This document shows positions 10,110-19,914 of a stretch of DNA of 64,000 nt, piece by piece (within the stretch, counting starts at the first letter, position 1; each line of letters begins with the position of its first letter). Where the stretch lies: positions 1,984,001 to 2,048,000 of the forward strand of contig NZ_QUOU01000001.1 of the NCBI RefSeq assembly GCF_003390335.1. The letters run 5' to 3'. Origin of the DNA: Thalassotalea euphylliae. Its GTDB lineage: Bacteria > Pseudomonadota > Gammaproteobacteria > Enterobacterales > Alteromonadaceae. The notes under the pieces were generated by a model that did not search any database, was not told the DNA's origin, and saw only the letters and a program-made list of their open reading frames with translations. A program made the position numbers and the translations under genes.

Positions 10110-11162
10110 TTGACTAAGCCAGACACTAACCCAGAAACTAACCAAACTACAGATAACGAGCAGCTATTGCCTGAAAATCAGCCCAAGGGTGAAAAAATTA
10201 TGCGCGATGATGGCACCTATTTTTACGATTATCGTACCGAAGCAGAAATACTGGCCGATGCAGATAAATTACTTGCAAAATTTCGCGAAGAAAATCCAGA
10301 GGAAGCTGCAGCTACCGCTTTACGTGTGGATAATCAGTTTAAGTACATAGACGCGGGGGTATATTATCAACAACCTCCAACAGACTATCTCCACCGGCAA
10401 AGCTATGCACAGCGTCTGGCTAGAGCCGAAGCCTTAAACGGCTGCAAATTCAGAGACTCGCCACCGTATAAAAGTAAAGCCTGGGGTGAGCCGATGGATA
10501 GAGTTTTACACGAAAAAAGAGACAGCTTTAGGAGCCGATGCGACGGTAAAATTGCCATCATGGGGCGCTTAAATGGCTTTGTGACTTATAGCTACATTAT
10601 TCAATGGTTTAGTTTTTGGTTGGGCTTGATGTATATCATTGCCGGACTGACTACCGGAAATATTATTGGTTATTGGCCGCTAAGCGGCATCGCGACATTA
10701 CTCTTTATTGCCATGATTTATGTGCGCCGTTTCCTTGAACCTTTCGACCAGTTTATTTTTAACCGCCACACTGGGCTGGTGCGCACCCCCCATAACTGGT
10801 GGCGCCGCTCGTTTTATATTCCTTATGAAGATATCGAATGTTACCACGGCGGCGTGGTCAAGTCGGCGCGCGGCGGTGGCGCCCGAGAGAGCGCTAAATT
10901 CCGCTGTATGAAAACCCCTAAACGTTTTTACCTTAAAACGCCTGAGTTTATCGCCCGTTTTGGCGGCATTAGCCAAGGCCAGTGGGCTGGCTACTTAGCC
11001 TTTATGGATACCAGTATCCCGGTAAATGAAAACCTGCATGAAAGTATTGAGTATTATTACACCCTAGATAAAAACGCCTTAGAAACGGGCCCATTTCCCG
11101 AAGAAATAAAGCCGTACCTAGACCCAGATGATAAACAAGTGAATCGAGAGCATGTTTGGTAA
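10110..11162 (+). CDS. Predicted immunity protein, copy 2 (A-m2-T2)
   Basis: A 350-residue paralogue beginning at TTG. Its N-terminus carries an extra four residues (DTNPET region) compared with copy 1. It combines block A with m2 (ATALRVDNQFKYIDAG), the HEKRDSFRSR segment, the T2 hairpin (WFSFWLGLMYIIAGLTTG) and ARFGGIS. The spacer before it is short (37 bases after the orphan tail) and lacks the CAGGTAATC/GATTACCTG inverted repeat found before copies 1 and 5-8. Confidence 0.65.
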   Translation: MTKPDTNPETNQTTDNEQLLPENQPKGEKIMRDDGTYFYDYRTEAEILADADKLLAKFREENPEEAAATALRVDNQFKYIDAGVYYQQPPTDYLHRQSYAQRLARAEALNGCKFRDSPPYKSKAWGEPMDRVLHEKRDSFRSRCDGKIAIMGRLNGFVTYSYIIQWFSFWLGLMYIIAGLTTGNIIGYWPLSGIATLLFIAMIYVRRFLEPFDQFIFNRHTGLVRTPHNWWRRSFYIPYEDIECYHGGVVKSARGGGARESAKFRCMKTPKRFYLKTPEFIARFGGISQGQWAGYLAFMDTSIPVNENLHESIEYYYTLDKNALETGPFPEEIKPYLDPDDKQVNREHVW

Positions 11163-11411
11163 GTGGTTAAATCCGATGAGAAAATTGAACTTAAAGCCAG
11201 CCTGACCGCTTACCCAGCAGGTGAAGGCGCGCTGCTGCTGCCCAATTTTGACACTGACTTTAGTTTGCCGGTGAGCTATGGCAAACAAGGGGAGGCGCCA
11301 AATTGGTTTTGGCAAAGTGATGAGCGAGACTATGGTCATCAACAGTTACCGACAGTGAGCAGTCGCACGGTAACGTTAGCCGAAAAATCGATTTTGTCGA
11401 ATATTGTTTAA
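11163..11411 (+). pseudogene. Orphan effector tail 2
   Basis: 82 codons, opening with GTG right after the immunity stop. It matches the effector C-terminus from DEKIELKA onward and is nearly identical to the tail at 12490-12738. The frame is intact, but there is no visible translation signal. Confidence 0.7.
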
Positions 11412-11448
11412 CCAGCACCTTATTGACGATTAACCACGAGATACTGTT

Positions 11449-12489
11449 TTGACTAAGCCAGACACTAACCCAGAAACTAATCAAACTACCGATAACGAGC
11501 AGCCAGCGCCTGAAAATCAGCCCAAGGGTGAAAAAATTATGCTCTCTGACGGCTCACACTTTTATTACAATGAAACCAAAGAAGAGAGAGACAGACATTT
11601 AGAGGAGCGATTACGAAAATGGCGCGAAGAAAATCCAGAAGAAGCTGCTGAGATCAGGAGACGTGGAAAAAATCGAAAGAGGTACATACTCGAAAAAAAA
11701 TATTTTAAAGAGCTACCCAAAGACTACCTTCACAAGCAAAGTTACGCACAGCGTTTAGCGAAAGCCGAAGCCTTAAACGGCTGCAAATTCAGAGACTCGC
11801 CACCGTATAAAAGTAAAGCCTGGGGTGAGCCGATGGACAGGGTCCTGCACGAAAAAAGAGACAGCTTTAGGAGCCGATGCGACGGTAAAATAGCCATCAT
11901 GGGGCGCTTAAATGGCTTTGTCACCTACACCTACTTTATTCAAGGGTTTAGCTTTTTAACAAGCTTAATGTTTTTATTTTTGGGTCTCTTTATCGAGTAT
12001 TTGTTGTACAGCGGTATCGCGATACTGCTCTTTATTGCCATGATTTATGTGCGCCGTTTCCTTGAACCTTTCGACCAGTTTATTTTTAACCGCCATACCG
12101 GGCTAGTGCGTACCCCCCATAACTGGTGGCGTCGCTCGTTTTATATTCCCTATGAAGATATTGAGTGCTATCACGGCGGTGTGGTCAAATCGGCACGCGG
12201 CGGTGGCGCCCGAGAGAGCGCCAAGTTCCGCTGTATGAAAACCCCTAAACGTTTTTACCTTAAAACGCCTGAGTTTATCGCCCGTTTTGGCGGCATTAGC
12301 CAAGGCCAGTGGGCTGGCTACTTAGCCTTTATGGATACCAGTATCCCGGTAAATGAAAACCTGCATGAAAGTATTGAGTATTATTACACCCTAGATAAAA
12401 ACGCCTTAGAAACGGGCCCATTTCCCGAAGAAATAAAGCCGTACCTAGACCCAGATGATAAACAAGTGAATCGAGAGCATGTTTGGTAA
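11449..12489 (+). CDS. Predicted immunity protein, copy 3 (B-m3-T3)
   Basis: A 346-residue paralogue starting at TTG. It is the only copy with the T3 hairpin (YTYFIQGFSFLTSLMFLFLGLFIEYLL, read in parts), which is four residues shorter than the others. Block 1 is B (LSDGSHFYYN, then an acidic/basic helix DRHLEERLRKW) and block 2 is m3. The C-terminal half is nearly identical to copy 2. Confidence 0.65.
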   Translation: MTKPDTNPETNQTTDNEQPAPENQPKGEKIMLSDGSHFYYNETKEERDRHLEERLRKWREENPEEAAEIRRRGKNRKRYILEKKYFKELPKDYLHKQSYAQRLAKAEALNGCKFRDSPPYKSKAWGEPMDRVLHEKRDSFRSRCDGKIAIMGRLNGFVTYTYFIQGFSFLTSLMFLFLGLFIEYLLYSGIAILLFIAMIYVRRFLEPFDQFIFNRHTGLVRTPHNWWRRSFYIPYEDIECYHGGVVKSARGGGARESAKFRCMKTPKRFYLKTPEFIARFGGISQGQWAGYLAFMDTSIPVNENLHESIEYYYTLDKNALETGPFPEEIKPYLDPDDKQVNREHVW

Positions 12490-12738
12490 GTGGTTAAATC
12501 CGATGAGAAAATTGAACTTAAAGCCAGCCTGACCGCTTACCCAGCAGGTGAAGGCGCGCTGCTGCTGCCCAATTTTGACACTGACTTTAGTTTGCCGGTG
12601 AGCTATGGCAAACAAGGGGAGGCGCCAAATTGGTTTTGGCAAAGTGATGAGCGAGACTATGGTCATCAACAGTTACCGACAGTGAGCAGTCGCACGGTAA
12701 CGTTAGCCGAAAAATCGATTTTGTCGAATATTGTTTAA
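12490..12738 (+). pseudogene. Orphan effector tail 3
   Basis: An 82-codon intact copy of the effector C-terminus starting directly behind immunity copy 3. With its spacer it is almost identical to the segment after copy 2, so the 2-to-3 and 3-to-4 spacers come from a recent duplication. Confidence 0.7.
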
Positions 12739-12775
12739 CCAGCACCTTATTGACGATTAACCACGAGATACTGTT

Positions 12776-13828
12776 TTGACTAAGCCAGACACTAACCCAG
12801 AAACTAACCAAACTACCGATAACGAGCAGCCAGCGCCTGAAAATCAGCCCAAGGGTGAAAAAATTATGCTCTCTGACGGCTCACACTTTTATTATAATGA
12901 AACCAAAGAAGAGAGAGACAGACATTTAGAGGAGCGATTACGAAAATGGCGTGAAGAAAATCCAGAAGAAGCGGCTGAAACTAGAAGGCGTGGAAAGAAC
13001 CGTCGAAAATATCGTAAAGCTGGTGTTTATACTCAAAATATTCCCAAGGGTTACTTACACCAGCAAAGCTATGAGCAGCGTTTAGCGAAAGCCGAAGCCT
13101 TAAACGGCTGCAAATTTAAAGACTCGCCCCCGTATAAAAGTAAAGCCTGGGGTGAGCCGATGGACAGGGTCCTGCACGATAAAGATGACAGCTTTAGGAG
13201 CCGATGCGACGGTAAAATAGCCATCATGGGGCGCTTAAATGGCTTTGTGACTTATAGCTACATTATTCAATGGTTTAGTTTTTGGTTGGGCTTGATGTAT
13301 ATCATTGCCGGACTGACTACCGGAAATATTATTGGTTATTGGCCGCTAAGTGGCATCGCGACATTACTCTTTATTGCCATGATTTATGTGCGCCGTTTCC
13401 TTGAACCTTTCGACCAGTTTATTTTTAACCGCCACACTGGGCTGGTGCGCACCCCCCATAACTGGTGGCGCCGCTCCTTTTATATTCCTTATGAAGATAT
13501 CGAATGTTACCACGGCGGCGTGGTCAAGTCGGCGCGCGGCGGTGGCGCTCGAGAGAGCGCTAAATTCCGCTGTATGAAAACCCCTAAACGCTTTTACCTT
13601 AAAACGCCTGAGTTTATCGCCCGTTTTGGCGGCATTAGCCAAGGCCAGTGGGCTGGCTACTTAGCCTTTATGGATACCAGTATTCCGGTAAATGAAAACC
13701 TGCATGAAAGCATCGAGTATTATTACACCTTAGATAAAAACGCCTTGGAAACCGAGCCATTTCCCGAAGAAATAAAGCCGTACCTAGACCCAGATGATAA
13801 ACAAGTTAATCGCGAGCATGTTTGGTAA
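12776..13828 (+). CDS. Predicted immunity protein, copy 4 (B-m1-T2)
   Basis: A 350-residue TTG-initiated paralogue. It joins block B to m1 (otherwise seen only in copy 1), then a hybrid HDKDDSFRSR segment and the T2 hairpin. The HDKDDS half matches copy 1 and the FRSR half matches copies 2, 3, 5 and 6, so a crossover lies within a few codons. Confidence 0.65.
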   Translation: MTKPDTNPETNQTTDNEQPAPENQPKGEKIMLSDGSHFYYNETKEERDRHLEERLRKWREENPEEAAETRRRGKNRRKYRKAGVYTQNIPKGYLHQQSYEQRLAKAEALNGCKFKDSPPYKSKAWGEPMDRVLHDKDDSFRSRCDGKIAIMGRLNGFVTYSYIIQWFSFWLGLMYIIAGLTTGNIIGYWPLSGIATLLFIAMIYVRRFLEPFDQFIFNRHTGLVRTPHNWWRRSFYIPYEDIECYHGGVVKSARGGGARESAKFRCMKTPKRFYLKTPEFIARFGGISQGQWAGYLAFMDTSIPVNENLHESIEYYYTLDKNALETEPFPEEIKPYLDPDDKQVNREHVW

Positions 13829-14074
13829 GTGGTTAAATCCGATTAAAAAATTGAACTAAAAGCCAGCCTGACCGCCTACCCAGAAGGTAAAGGTGCGCTG
13901 TTGCTACCAAGTTTTGACACCGACTTTAGTTTGCCGGTGAGCTATTACAAACAAGGGGAAGCGCCGGATGGGTTTTGGCAAAGTGATAATAGAGAATATG
14001 GTCATCAACATTTATCGGCAATAAGCAGTCGTACCGTCAGCCTGAGCAAAAAGTCAATATTGACTCACCTTTAA
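13829..14074 (+). pseudogene. Orphan effector tail 4, stop after five codons
   Basis: The copy begins GTG GTT AAA TCC GAT TAA, so it is closed immediately. The remainder still matches the effector tail (DTDFSLPVSYYKQGEAPDG) and ends at TAA 14072-14074. It is clearly non-functional as a separate gene. Confidence 0.8.
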
Positions 14075-14200
14075 TGGCTGCACTTTAATTAACAGGCACC
14101 TAACTGATAGGCAGACATATAAACAGCAGGTAATCGACGAGCACGAGCAGATTGTTTGAGATTACCTGTCACTATTGAAGATTAACCACGAGACATTGTT

Positions 14201-15241
14201 TTGACTACCTCAGATAATAACCAAACTACAGATAACGAGCAGCTATTGCCTGAAAATGAGCCCAAGGGCGAAAAAATTATGCTCTCTGACGGCTCACACT
14301 TTTATTACAATGAAACCAAAGAAGAGAGAGACAGACATTTAGAGGAGCGATTACGAAAATGGCGTGAAGAAAATCCAGAAGAAGCTGCTGAGATCAGGAG
14401 ACGTGGAAAAAATCGAAAGAGGTACATACTCGAAAAAAAATATTTTAAAGAGCTACCCAAAGACTACCTTCACAAGCAAAGTTACGCACAGCGTTTAGCG
14501 AAAGCCGAAGCCTTAAACGGCTGCAAATTCAGAGACTCGCCCCCGTATAAAAGTAAAGCCTGGGGTGAGCCGATGGATAGAGTTTTACACGAAAAAAGAG
14601 ACAGCTTTAGGAGCCGATGCGACGGTAAAATTGCCATCATGGGGCGCTTAAATGGCTTTGTGACTTATAGCTACATTATTCAATGGTTTAGTTTTTGGTT
14701 GGGCTTGATGTATATCATTGCCGGACTGACTACCGGAAATATTATTGGTTATTGGCCGCTAAGCGGCATCGCGACATTACTCTTTATTGCCATGATTTAT
14801 GTGCGCCGTTTCCTTGAACCTTTCGACCAGTTTATTTTTAACCGCCACACTGGGCTGGTGCGCACCCCCCATAACTGGTGGCGCCGCTCGTTTTATATTC
14901 CTTATGAAGATATCGAATGTTACCACGGCGGCGTGGTCAAGTCGGCGCGCGGCGGTGGCGCCCGAGAGAGCGCTAAATTCCGCTGTATGAAAACCCCTAA
15001 ACGTTTTTACCTTAAAACGCCTGAGTTTATCGCCCGTTTTGGCGGCATTAGCCAAGGCCAGTGGGCTGGCTACTTAGCCTTTATGGATACCAGTATTCCG
15101 GTAAATGAAAACCTGCATGAAAGTATTGAGTATTACTACACCCTAGATAAAAACGCCTTAGAAACGGGCCCATTTCCCGAAGAGATAAAACCGTATCTGG
15201 ACCCTGACGATAAACAAGTGAATCGCGAGCACGTTTGGTAA
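14201..15241 (+). CDS. Predicted immunity protein, copy 5 (B-m3-T2)
   Basis: A 346-residue TTG-initiated paralogue with N-terminus MTTSDNNQ. It has block B, m3, HEKRDSFRSR, the T2 hairpin and ARFGGIS. It is preceded by the long ~126-base spacer that also lies between the full effector and copy 1, including the CAGGTAATC/GATTACCTG inverted repeat. Confidence 0.65.
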   Translation: MTTSDNNQTTDNEQLLPENEPKGEKIMLSDGSHFYYNETKEERDRHLEERLRKWREENPEEAAEIRRRGKNRKRYILEKKYFKELPKDYLHKQSYAQRLAKAEALNGCKFRDSPPYKSKAWGEPMDRVLHEKRDSFRSRCDGKIAIMGRLNGFVTYSYIIQWFSFWLGLMYIIAGLTTGNIIGYWPLSGIATLLFIAMIYVRRFLEPFDQFIFNRHTGLVRTPHNWWRRSFYIPYEDIECYHGGVVKSARGGGARESAKFRCMKTPKRFYLKTPEFIARFGGISQGQWAGYLAFMDTSIPVNENLHESIEYYYTLDKNALETGPFPEEIKPYLDPDDKQVNREHVW

Positions 15242-15511
15242 GTGGTTAAGCCCTATGACAGAAAGGGGCTTAAAACTGACGAAAACATTGAACTAAAAGC
15301 CAGCCTGACCGCTTACCCAGAAGGTCAAGGCGCGCTGTTGCTACCAAATTTTGACACTGACTTTAGTTTGCCTGTTAGCTATTACAAACAAGGGGAAGCG
15401 CCGGATGGGTTTTGGCAAAGTGATAATAGAGAATATGGTCATCAACATTTATCGGCGATAAGCAGTCGTACGGTAAGACTGAGCGAAAAATCGATTCTGA
15501 CTCATCTCTAA
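15242..15511 (+). pseudogene. Orphan effector tail 5
   Basis: An 89-codon open frame starting with GTG after the immunity stop. Its last ~60 codons are closest to the real effector terminus (both end SEKSILTHL), whereas tails 1-3 end SILSNIV. This suggests two lineages of the effector tail in the array. Confidence 0.75.
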
Positions 15512-15637
15512 TGGCTGCACTTTAATTAACAGGCACCTAACTGATAGGCAGACATATAAACAGCAGGTAATCGACAAGCGTGAGCAGATTGTTTGAGATT
15601 ACCTGTCACTATTGAAGATTAACCACGAGACACTGTT

Positions 15638-16678
15638 TTGACTAACCCAGATAATAACCAAACTACAGATAACGAGCAGCTATTGCCTGAAAATGAGCCT
15701 AAGGGTGAAAAAATTATGCTCTCTGACGGCTCACACTTTTATTACAATGAAACCAAAGAAGAGAGAGACAGACATTTAGAGGAGCGATTACGAAAATGGC
15801 GCGAAGAAAATCCAGAGGAAGCTGCAGCTACCGCTTTACGTGTGGATAATCAATTTAAGTACATAGACGCGGGGGTATATTATCAACAACCTCCAACAGA
15901 CTATCTCCACCGGCAAAGCTATGCACAGCGTCTGGCTAGAGCCGAAGCCTTAAACGGCTGCAAATTCAGAGACTCGCCCCCGTATAAAAGTAAAGCCTGG
16001 GGTGAGCCGATGGATAGAGTTTTACACGAAAAAAGAGACAGCTTTAGGAGCCGATGCGACGGTAAAATTGCCATCATGGGGCGCTTAAATGGCTTTGTGA
16101 CTTATAGCTACATTATTCAATGGTTTAGTTTTTGGTTGGGCTTGATGTATATCATTGCCGGACTGACTACCGGAAATATTATTGGTTATTGGCCGCTAAG
16201 CGGCATCGCGACATTACTCTTTATTGCCATGATTTATGTGCGCCGTTTCCTTGAACCTTTCGACCAGTTTATTTTTAACCGCCACACTGGGCTGGTGCGC
16301 ACCCCCCATAACTGGTGGCGCCGCTCGTTTTATATTCCTTATGAAGATATCGAATGTTACCACGGCGGCGTGGTCAAGTCGGCGCGCGGCGGTGGCGCCC
16401 GAGAGAGCGCTAAATTCCGCTGTATGAAAACCCCTAAACGTTTTTACCTTAAAACGCCTGAGTTTATCGCCCGTTTTGGCGGCATTAGCCAAGGCCAGTG
16501 GGCTGGCTACTTAGCCTTTATGGATACCAGTATTCCGGTAAATGAAAACCTGCATGAAAGTATTGAGTATTACTACACCCTAGGTAAAAACGCCTTAGAA
16601 ACGGGCCCATTTCCCGAAGAGATAAAACCGTATCTGGACCCTGACGATAAACAAGTGAATCGCGAGCATGTTTGGTAA
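15638..16678 (+). CDS. Predicted immunity protein, copy 6 (B-m2-T2)
   Basis: A 346-residue TTG-initiated paralogue. Block B is followed by m2 (ATALRVDNQFKYIDAG), a combination not seen elsewhere in the array. The region from the HEKRDS segment onward is nearly identical to copy 5. One late residue differs (YYTLGKNA instead of YYTLDKNA). Confidence 0.65.
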   Translation: MTNPDNNQTTDNEQLLPENEPKGEKIMLSDGSHFYYNETKEERDRHLEERLRKWREENPEEAAATALRVDNQFKYIDAGVYYQQPPTDYLHRQSYAQRLARAEALNGCKFRDSPPYKSKAWGEPMDRVLHEKRDSFRSRCDGKIAIMGRLNGFVTYSYIIQWFSFWLGLMYIIAGLTTGNIIGYWPLSGIATLLFIAMIYVRRFLEPFDQFIFNRHTGLVRTPHNWWRRSFYIPYEDIECYHGGVVKSARGGGARESAKFRCMKTPKRFYLKTPEFIARFGGISQGQWAGYLAFMDTSIPVNENLHESIEYYYTLGKNALETGPFPEEIKPYLDPDDKQVNREHVW

Positions 16679-16923
16679 GTGGTTAAATCCGATTAAAAAA
16701 TTGAACTAAAAGCCAGCCTGACCGCTTACCCAGAAGGTCAAGGGGCGCTGTTGCTGCCAAGTTTTGACACCGACTTTAGTTTGCCGGTGAGCTATACAAA
16801 CAAGGGGAAGCGCCGGATGGGTTTTGGCAAAGTGATAATAGAGAATATGGTCATCAACATTTATCGGCAATAAGCAGTCGTACCGTCAGCCTGAGCAAAA
16901 AGTCAATATTGACTCACCTTTAA
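16679..16923 (+). pseudogene. Orphan effector tail 6, early stop and frameshift
   Basis: It opens GTG GTT AAA TCC GAT TAA like tail 4. In addition it has lost a base at about 16794 (GCTATACAAAC where the others read GCTATTACAAAC), so it is doubly broken. Confidence 0.8.
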
Positions 16924-17049
16924 TGGCTGCACTTTAATTAACAGGCACCTAACTGATAGGCAGACATATAAACAGCAGGTAATCGACGAGCACGATCATA
17001 TTGTTTGAGATTACCTGTCACTATTGAAGATTAACCACGAGACATTGTT

Positions 17050-18090
17050 TTGACTACCTCAGATAATAACCAAACTACAGATAACGAGCAGCTATTGCCT
17101 GAAAATCAGCCCAAGGGTGAAAAAATTATGCGCGATGACGGCACCTATTTTTATGATTATCGTACCGAAGCAGAAATACTGGCCGATGCAGATAAATTAC
17201 TTGCAAAATTTCGCGAAGAAAATCCAGAGGAAGCTGCTGAGATCAGGAGACGTGGAAAAAATCGAAAGAGGTACATACTCGAAAAAAAATATTTTAAAGA
17301 GCTGCCCAAAGACTACCTTCACAAGCAAAGTTACGCACAGCGTTTAGCGAAAGCCGAAGCCTTAAACGGCTGCAAATTTAAAGACTCGCCCCCGTATAAA
17401 AGTAAAGCCTGGGGTGAGCCGATGGATAGGGTGTTACACGAAAGGAGAGACAGCTTTGGAAACCGATGTGACGGCAAAATTGCGATTATGGGGCGCTTAA
17501 ATGGTTTTGTCACTTATAGCTATATTATTCAAGGGTTTAGCTTTTTATTCAGTTTAATATTTATTATCGCAGGGATTTCTACTGGGGATTTTATCGATTA
17601 TTGGACGCGAAGTGGCGTTGCTGTGTTGCTCTTTATTGCCATGACCTATATACGCCGCGCACTTAGGCCCTATGACCAGTTTATTTTTAACCGCCATACC
17701 GGGCTAGTGCGTACCCCCCATAACTGGTGGCGCCGCTCGTTTTATATTCCTTATGAAGATATCGAATGTTACCACGGCGGCGTGGTCAAATCGGCACGCG
17801 GTGGTGGCGCCCGAGAGAGCGCCAAGTTCCGCTGTATGAAAACCCCTAAACGTTTCTACCTTAAAACCCCAGAATTTATCGCCCAGTTTGGCGGAATTGA
17901 TCAGGGTAGCTGGGCAGGCTACTTAGCCTTTATGGATACCAGTATCCCGGTAAATGAAAACCTGCATGAAAGCATCGAGTATTATTACACCCTAGATAAA
18001 AACGCCTTGGAAACCGAGCCATTTCCCGAAGAAATAAAGCCGTACCTAGACCCAGATGATAAACAAGTGAATCGAGAGCATGTTTGGTAA
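17050..18090 (+). CDS. Predicted immunity protein, copy 7 (A-m3-T1)
   Basis: A 346-residue TTG-initiated paralogue combining block A with m3, an HERRDSFGNR segment, the T1 hairpin and AQFGGIDQGS. The second half is close to copies 1 and 8, and the first half is shared with copies 2, 3 and 5. Confidence 0.65.
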   Translation: MTTSDNNQTTDNEQLLPENQPKGEKIMRDDGTYFYDYRTEAEILADADKLLAKFREENPEEAAEIRRRGKNRKRYILEKKYFKELPKDYLHKQSYAQRLAKAEALNGCKFKDSPPYKSKAWGEPMDRVLHERRDSFGNRCDGKIAIMGRLNGFVTYSYIIQGFSFLFSLIFIIAGISTGDFIDYWTRSGVAVLLFIAMTYIRRALRPYDQFIFNRHTGLVRTPHNWWRRSFYIPYEDIECYHGGVVKSARGGGARESAKFRCMKTPKRFYLKTPEFIAQFGGIDQGSWAGYLAFMDTSIPVNENLHESIEYYYTLDKNALETEPFPEEIKPYLDPDDKQVNREHVW

Positions 18091-18336
18091 GTGGTTAAAT
18101 CCGATTAAAAAATTGAACTAAAAGCCAGCCTGAACGCCTACCCAGAAGGTCAAGGTGCGCTGTTGCTACCAAGTTTTGACACCGACTTTAGTTTGCCGGT
18201 GAGCTATTACAAACAAGGGGAAGCGCCGGATGGGTTTTGGCAAAGCGATGAGCGGGAATATAACCACTAACATTTATCGGCAATAAGCAGTCGTACCGTC
18301 AGCCTGAGCAAAAAGTCAATATTGACTCACCTTTAA
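18091..18336 (+). pseudogene. Orphan effector tail 7, early and internal stops
   Basis: It shares the early TAA of tails 4 and 6. It also has a second in-frame stop in the region reading GAATATAACCACTAACATT, where other copies read GGTCATCAACATT. No tail follows the last immunity gene, so the array ends here. Confidence 0.8.
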
Positions 18337-18458
18337 TGGCTGCATATTAATTAACAAGCACTTGATTAATAGACACATAAGCAACAGGTAATCGACGAGC
18401 ACGATCATATTGTTTGAGATTACCTGTCACTATTGAAGATTAACCACGAGACATTGTT

Positions 18459-19499
18459 TTGACTACCTCAGATAATAACCAAACTACCGATAACGAGCAG
18501 CCAGCGCCTGAAAATAAGCCCAAGGGTGAAAAAATTATGCTCTCTGACGGCTCACACTTTTATTACAATGAAACCAAAGAAGAGAGAGACAGACATTTAG
18601 AGGAGCGATTACGAAAATGGCGCGAAGAAAATCCAGAGGAAGCTGCTGAGATCAGGAGACGTGGAAAAAATCGAAAGAGGTACATACTCGAAAAAAAATA
18701 TTTTAAAGAGCTACCCAAAGACTACCTTCACAAGCAAAGTTACGCACAGCGTTTAGCGAAAGCCGAAGCGTTAAACGGCTGCAAATTCAGAGACTCGCCC
18801 CCGTATAAAAGTAAAACCTGGGGCGAGCCGATGGATAGGGTGTTACACGAAAGGAGAGACAGCTTTGGAAACCGATGTGACGGCAAAATTGCGATTATGG
18901 GGCGCTTAAATGGTTTTGTCACTTATAGCTATATTATTCAAGGGTTTAGCTTTTTATTCAGTTTAATATTTATTATCGCAGGGATTTCTACTGGGGATTT
19001 TATCGATTATTGGACGCGAAGTGGCGTTGCTGTGTTGCTCTTTATTGCCATGACCTATATACGCCGCGCACTTAGGCCCTATGACCAGTTTATTTTTAAC
19101 CGCCATACCGGGCTAGTGCGTACCCCCCATAACTGGTGGCGCCGCTCGTTTTATATTCCTTATGAAGATATCGAATGTTACCACGGCGGCGTGGTCAAAT
19201 CGGCGCGCGGTGGTGGCGCCCGAGAGAGCGCCAAGTTCCGCTGTATGAAAACCCCCAAACGTTTCTACCTTAAAACCCCAGAATTTATCGCCCAATTTGG
19301 CGGAATTGATCAGGGTAGCTGGGCAGGCTACTTAGCCTTTATGGATACCAGTATCCCGGTAAATGAAAACCTGCATGAAAGCATCGAGTATTATTACACC
19401 TTAGGTAAAAACGCATTAGAAACCGAGCCATTTCCTGAAGAGATAAAACCGTACCTAGACCCAGATGATAAACAAGTGAATCGGGAGCACGTTTGGTAA
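18459..19499 (+). CDS. Predicted immunity protein, copy 8 (B-m3-T1)
   Basis: The last member of the array: a 346-residue protein starting at TTG. It has block B, m3, HERRDSFGNR, the T1 hairpin and AQFGGIDQGS. It is the only copy not followed by an effector tail; the sequence after its TAA is unrelated to the repeat. Confidence 0.65.
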   Translation: MTTSDNNQTTDNEQPAPENKPKGEKIMLSDGSHFYYNETKEERDRHLEERLRKWREENPEEAAEIRRRGKNRKRYILEKKYFKELPKDYLHKQSYAQRLAKAEALNGCKFRDSPPYKSKTWGEPMDRVLHERRDSFGNRCDGKIAIMGRLNGFVTYSYIIQGFSFLFSLIFIIAGISTGDFIDYWTRSGVAVLLFIAMTYIRRALRPYDQFIFNRHTGLVRTPHNWWRRSFYIPYEDIECYHGGVVKSARGGGARESAKFRCMKTPKRFYLKTPEFIAQFGGIDQGSWAGYLAFMDTSIPVNENLHESIEYYYTLGKNALETEPFPEEIKPYLDPDDKQVNREHVW

Positions 19500-19837
19500 A
19501 TGCTCGAAACAAGGTGTTCTTTGTATTTTGATATGAAAACGCGAAGGGCGCAAAATCAACTTGACCGTATTTCGAGCGCTTAAAGAGCTGCGAACGTTAA
19601 AAGGCCGGGCCTTGAAATTAATATTGAGTTATCAGCTGGTACTAAAGTTTAGAAAAGTAGTTTAAGGCTAATAAAATAATTAGGGTTAATCCCAATGGGG
19701 AGAAATTAATTAGTGATATAGCTTGGAAATAATGAAATTGATTGCAGAAGCCGTTGTTTTTGATAGGGGGAACCTACGACTTGGTCGTTTTTACAAAACA
19801 GCTAGTGTTTAATGTGGTTGATAACATTAACAAAAAT
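19500..19837. other. Intergenic region between T6SS array and tRNA genes
   Basis: 338 bases with no credible gene. The repeat homology of the immunity array stops at the TAA. The part nearest the tRNA (19742-19810) resembles the spacers between the tRNA copies only weakly ('AACCTACGACTTGGTCGTTTTTACAAAACAG'). Confidence 0.6.

Positions 19838-19914
<77 letters not shown>

Larger units (their letters stand above)
8390..19499 (+). repeat. Tandem array of eight effector-tail/immunity units
   Basis: A unit of about 1.33-1.44 kb is repeated head to tail. Each unit contains the last ~80 codons of the effector, a spacer and one immunity gene. Start-to-start distances are 1351, 1339, 1327, 1425, 1437, 1412 and 1409 bases. 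The immunity copies are mosaics of a few alternative blocks. Block 1 is RDDGTYFYDY (A) or LSDGSHFYYN (B). Block 2 is YRKAGVYTQN (m1), YIDAGVYYQQ (m2) or YILEKKYFKE (m3). The TM block is GFSFLFSLIF (T1), WFSFWLGLMY (T2) or GFSFLTSLMF (T3). The late block is AQFGGIDQGS or ARFGGISQGQ. Block combinations are A-m1-T1, A-m2-T2, B-m3-T3, B-m1-T2, B-m3-T2, B-m2-T2, A-m3-T1 and B-m3-T1. This pattern points to repeated unequal crossover and gene conversion. Confidence 0.9.

Noticed and set aside
14777..15055. 92-codon minus-strand frames repeated in several immunity copies
   Set aside because: They are antisense shadows of the conserved C-terminal half of the immunity genes and recur only because that half recurs.
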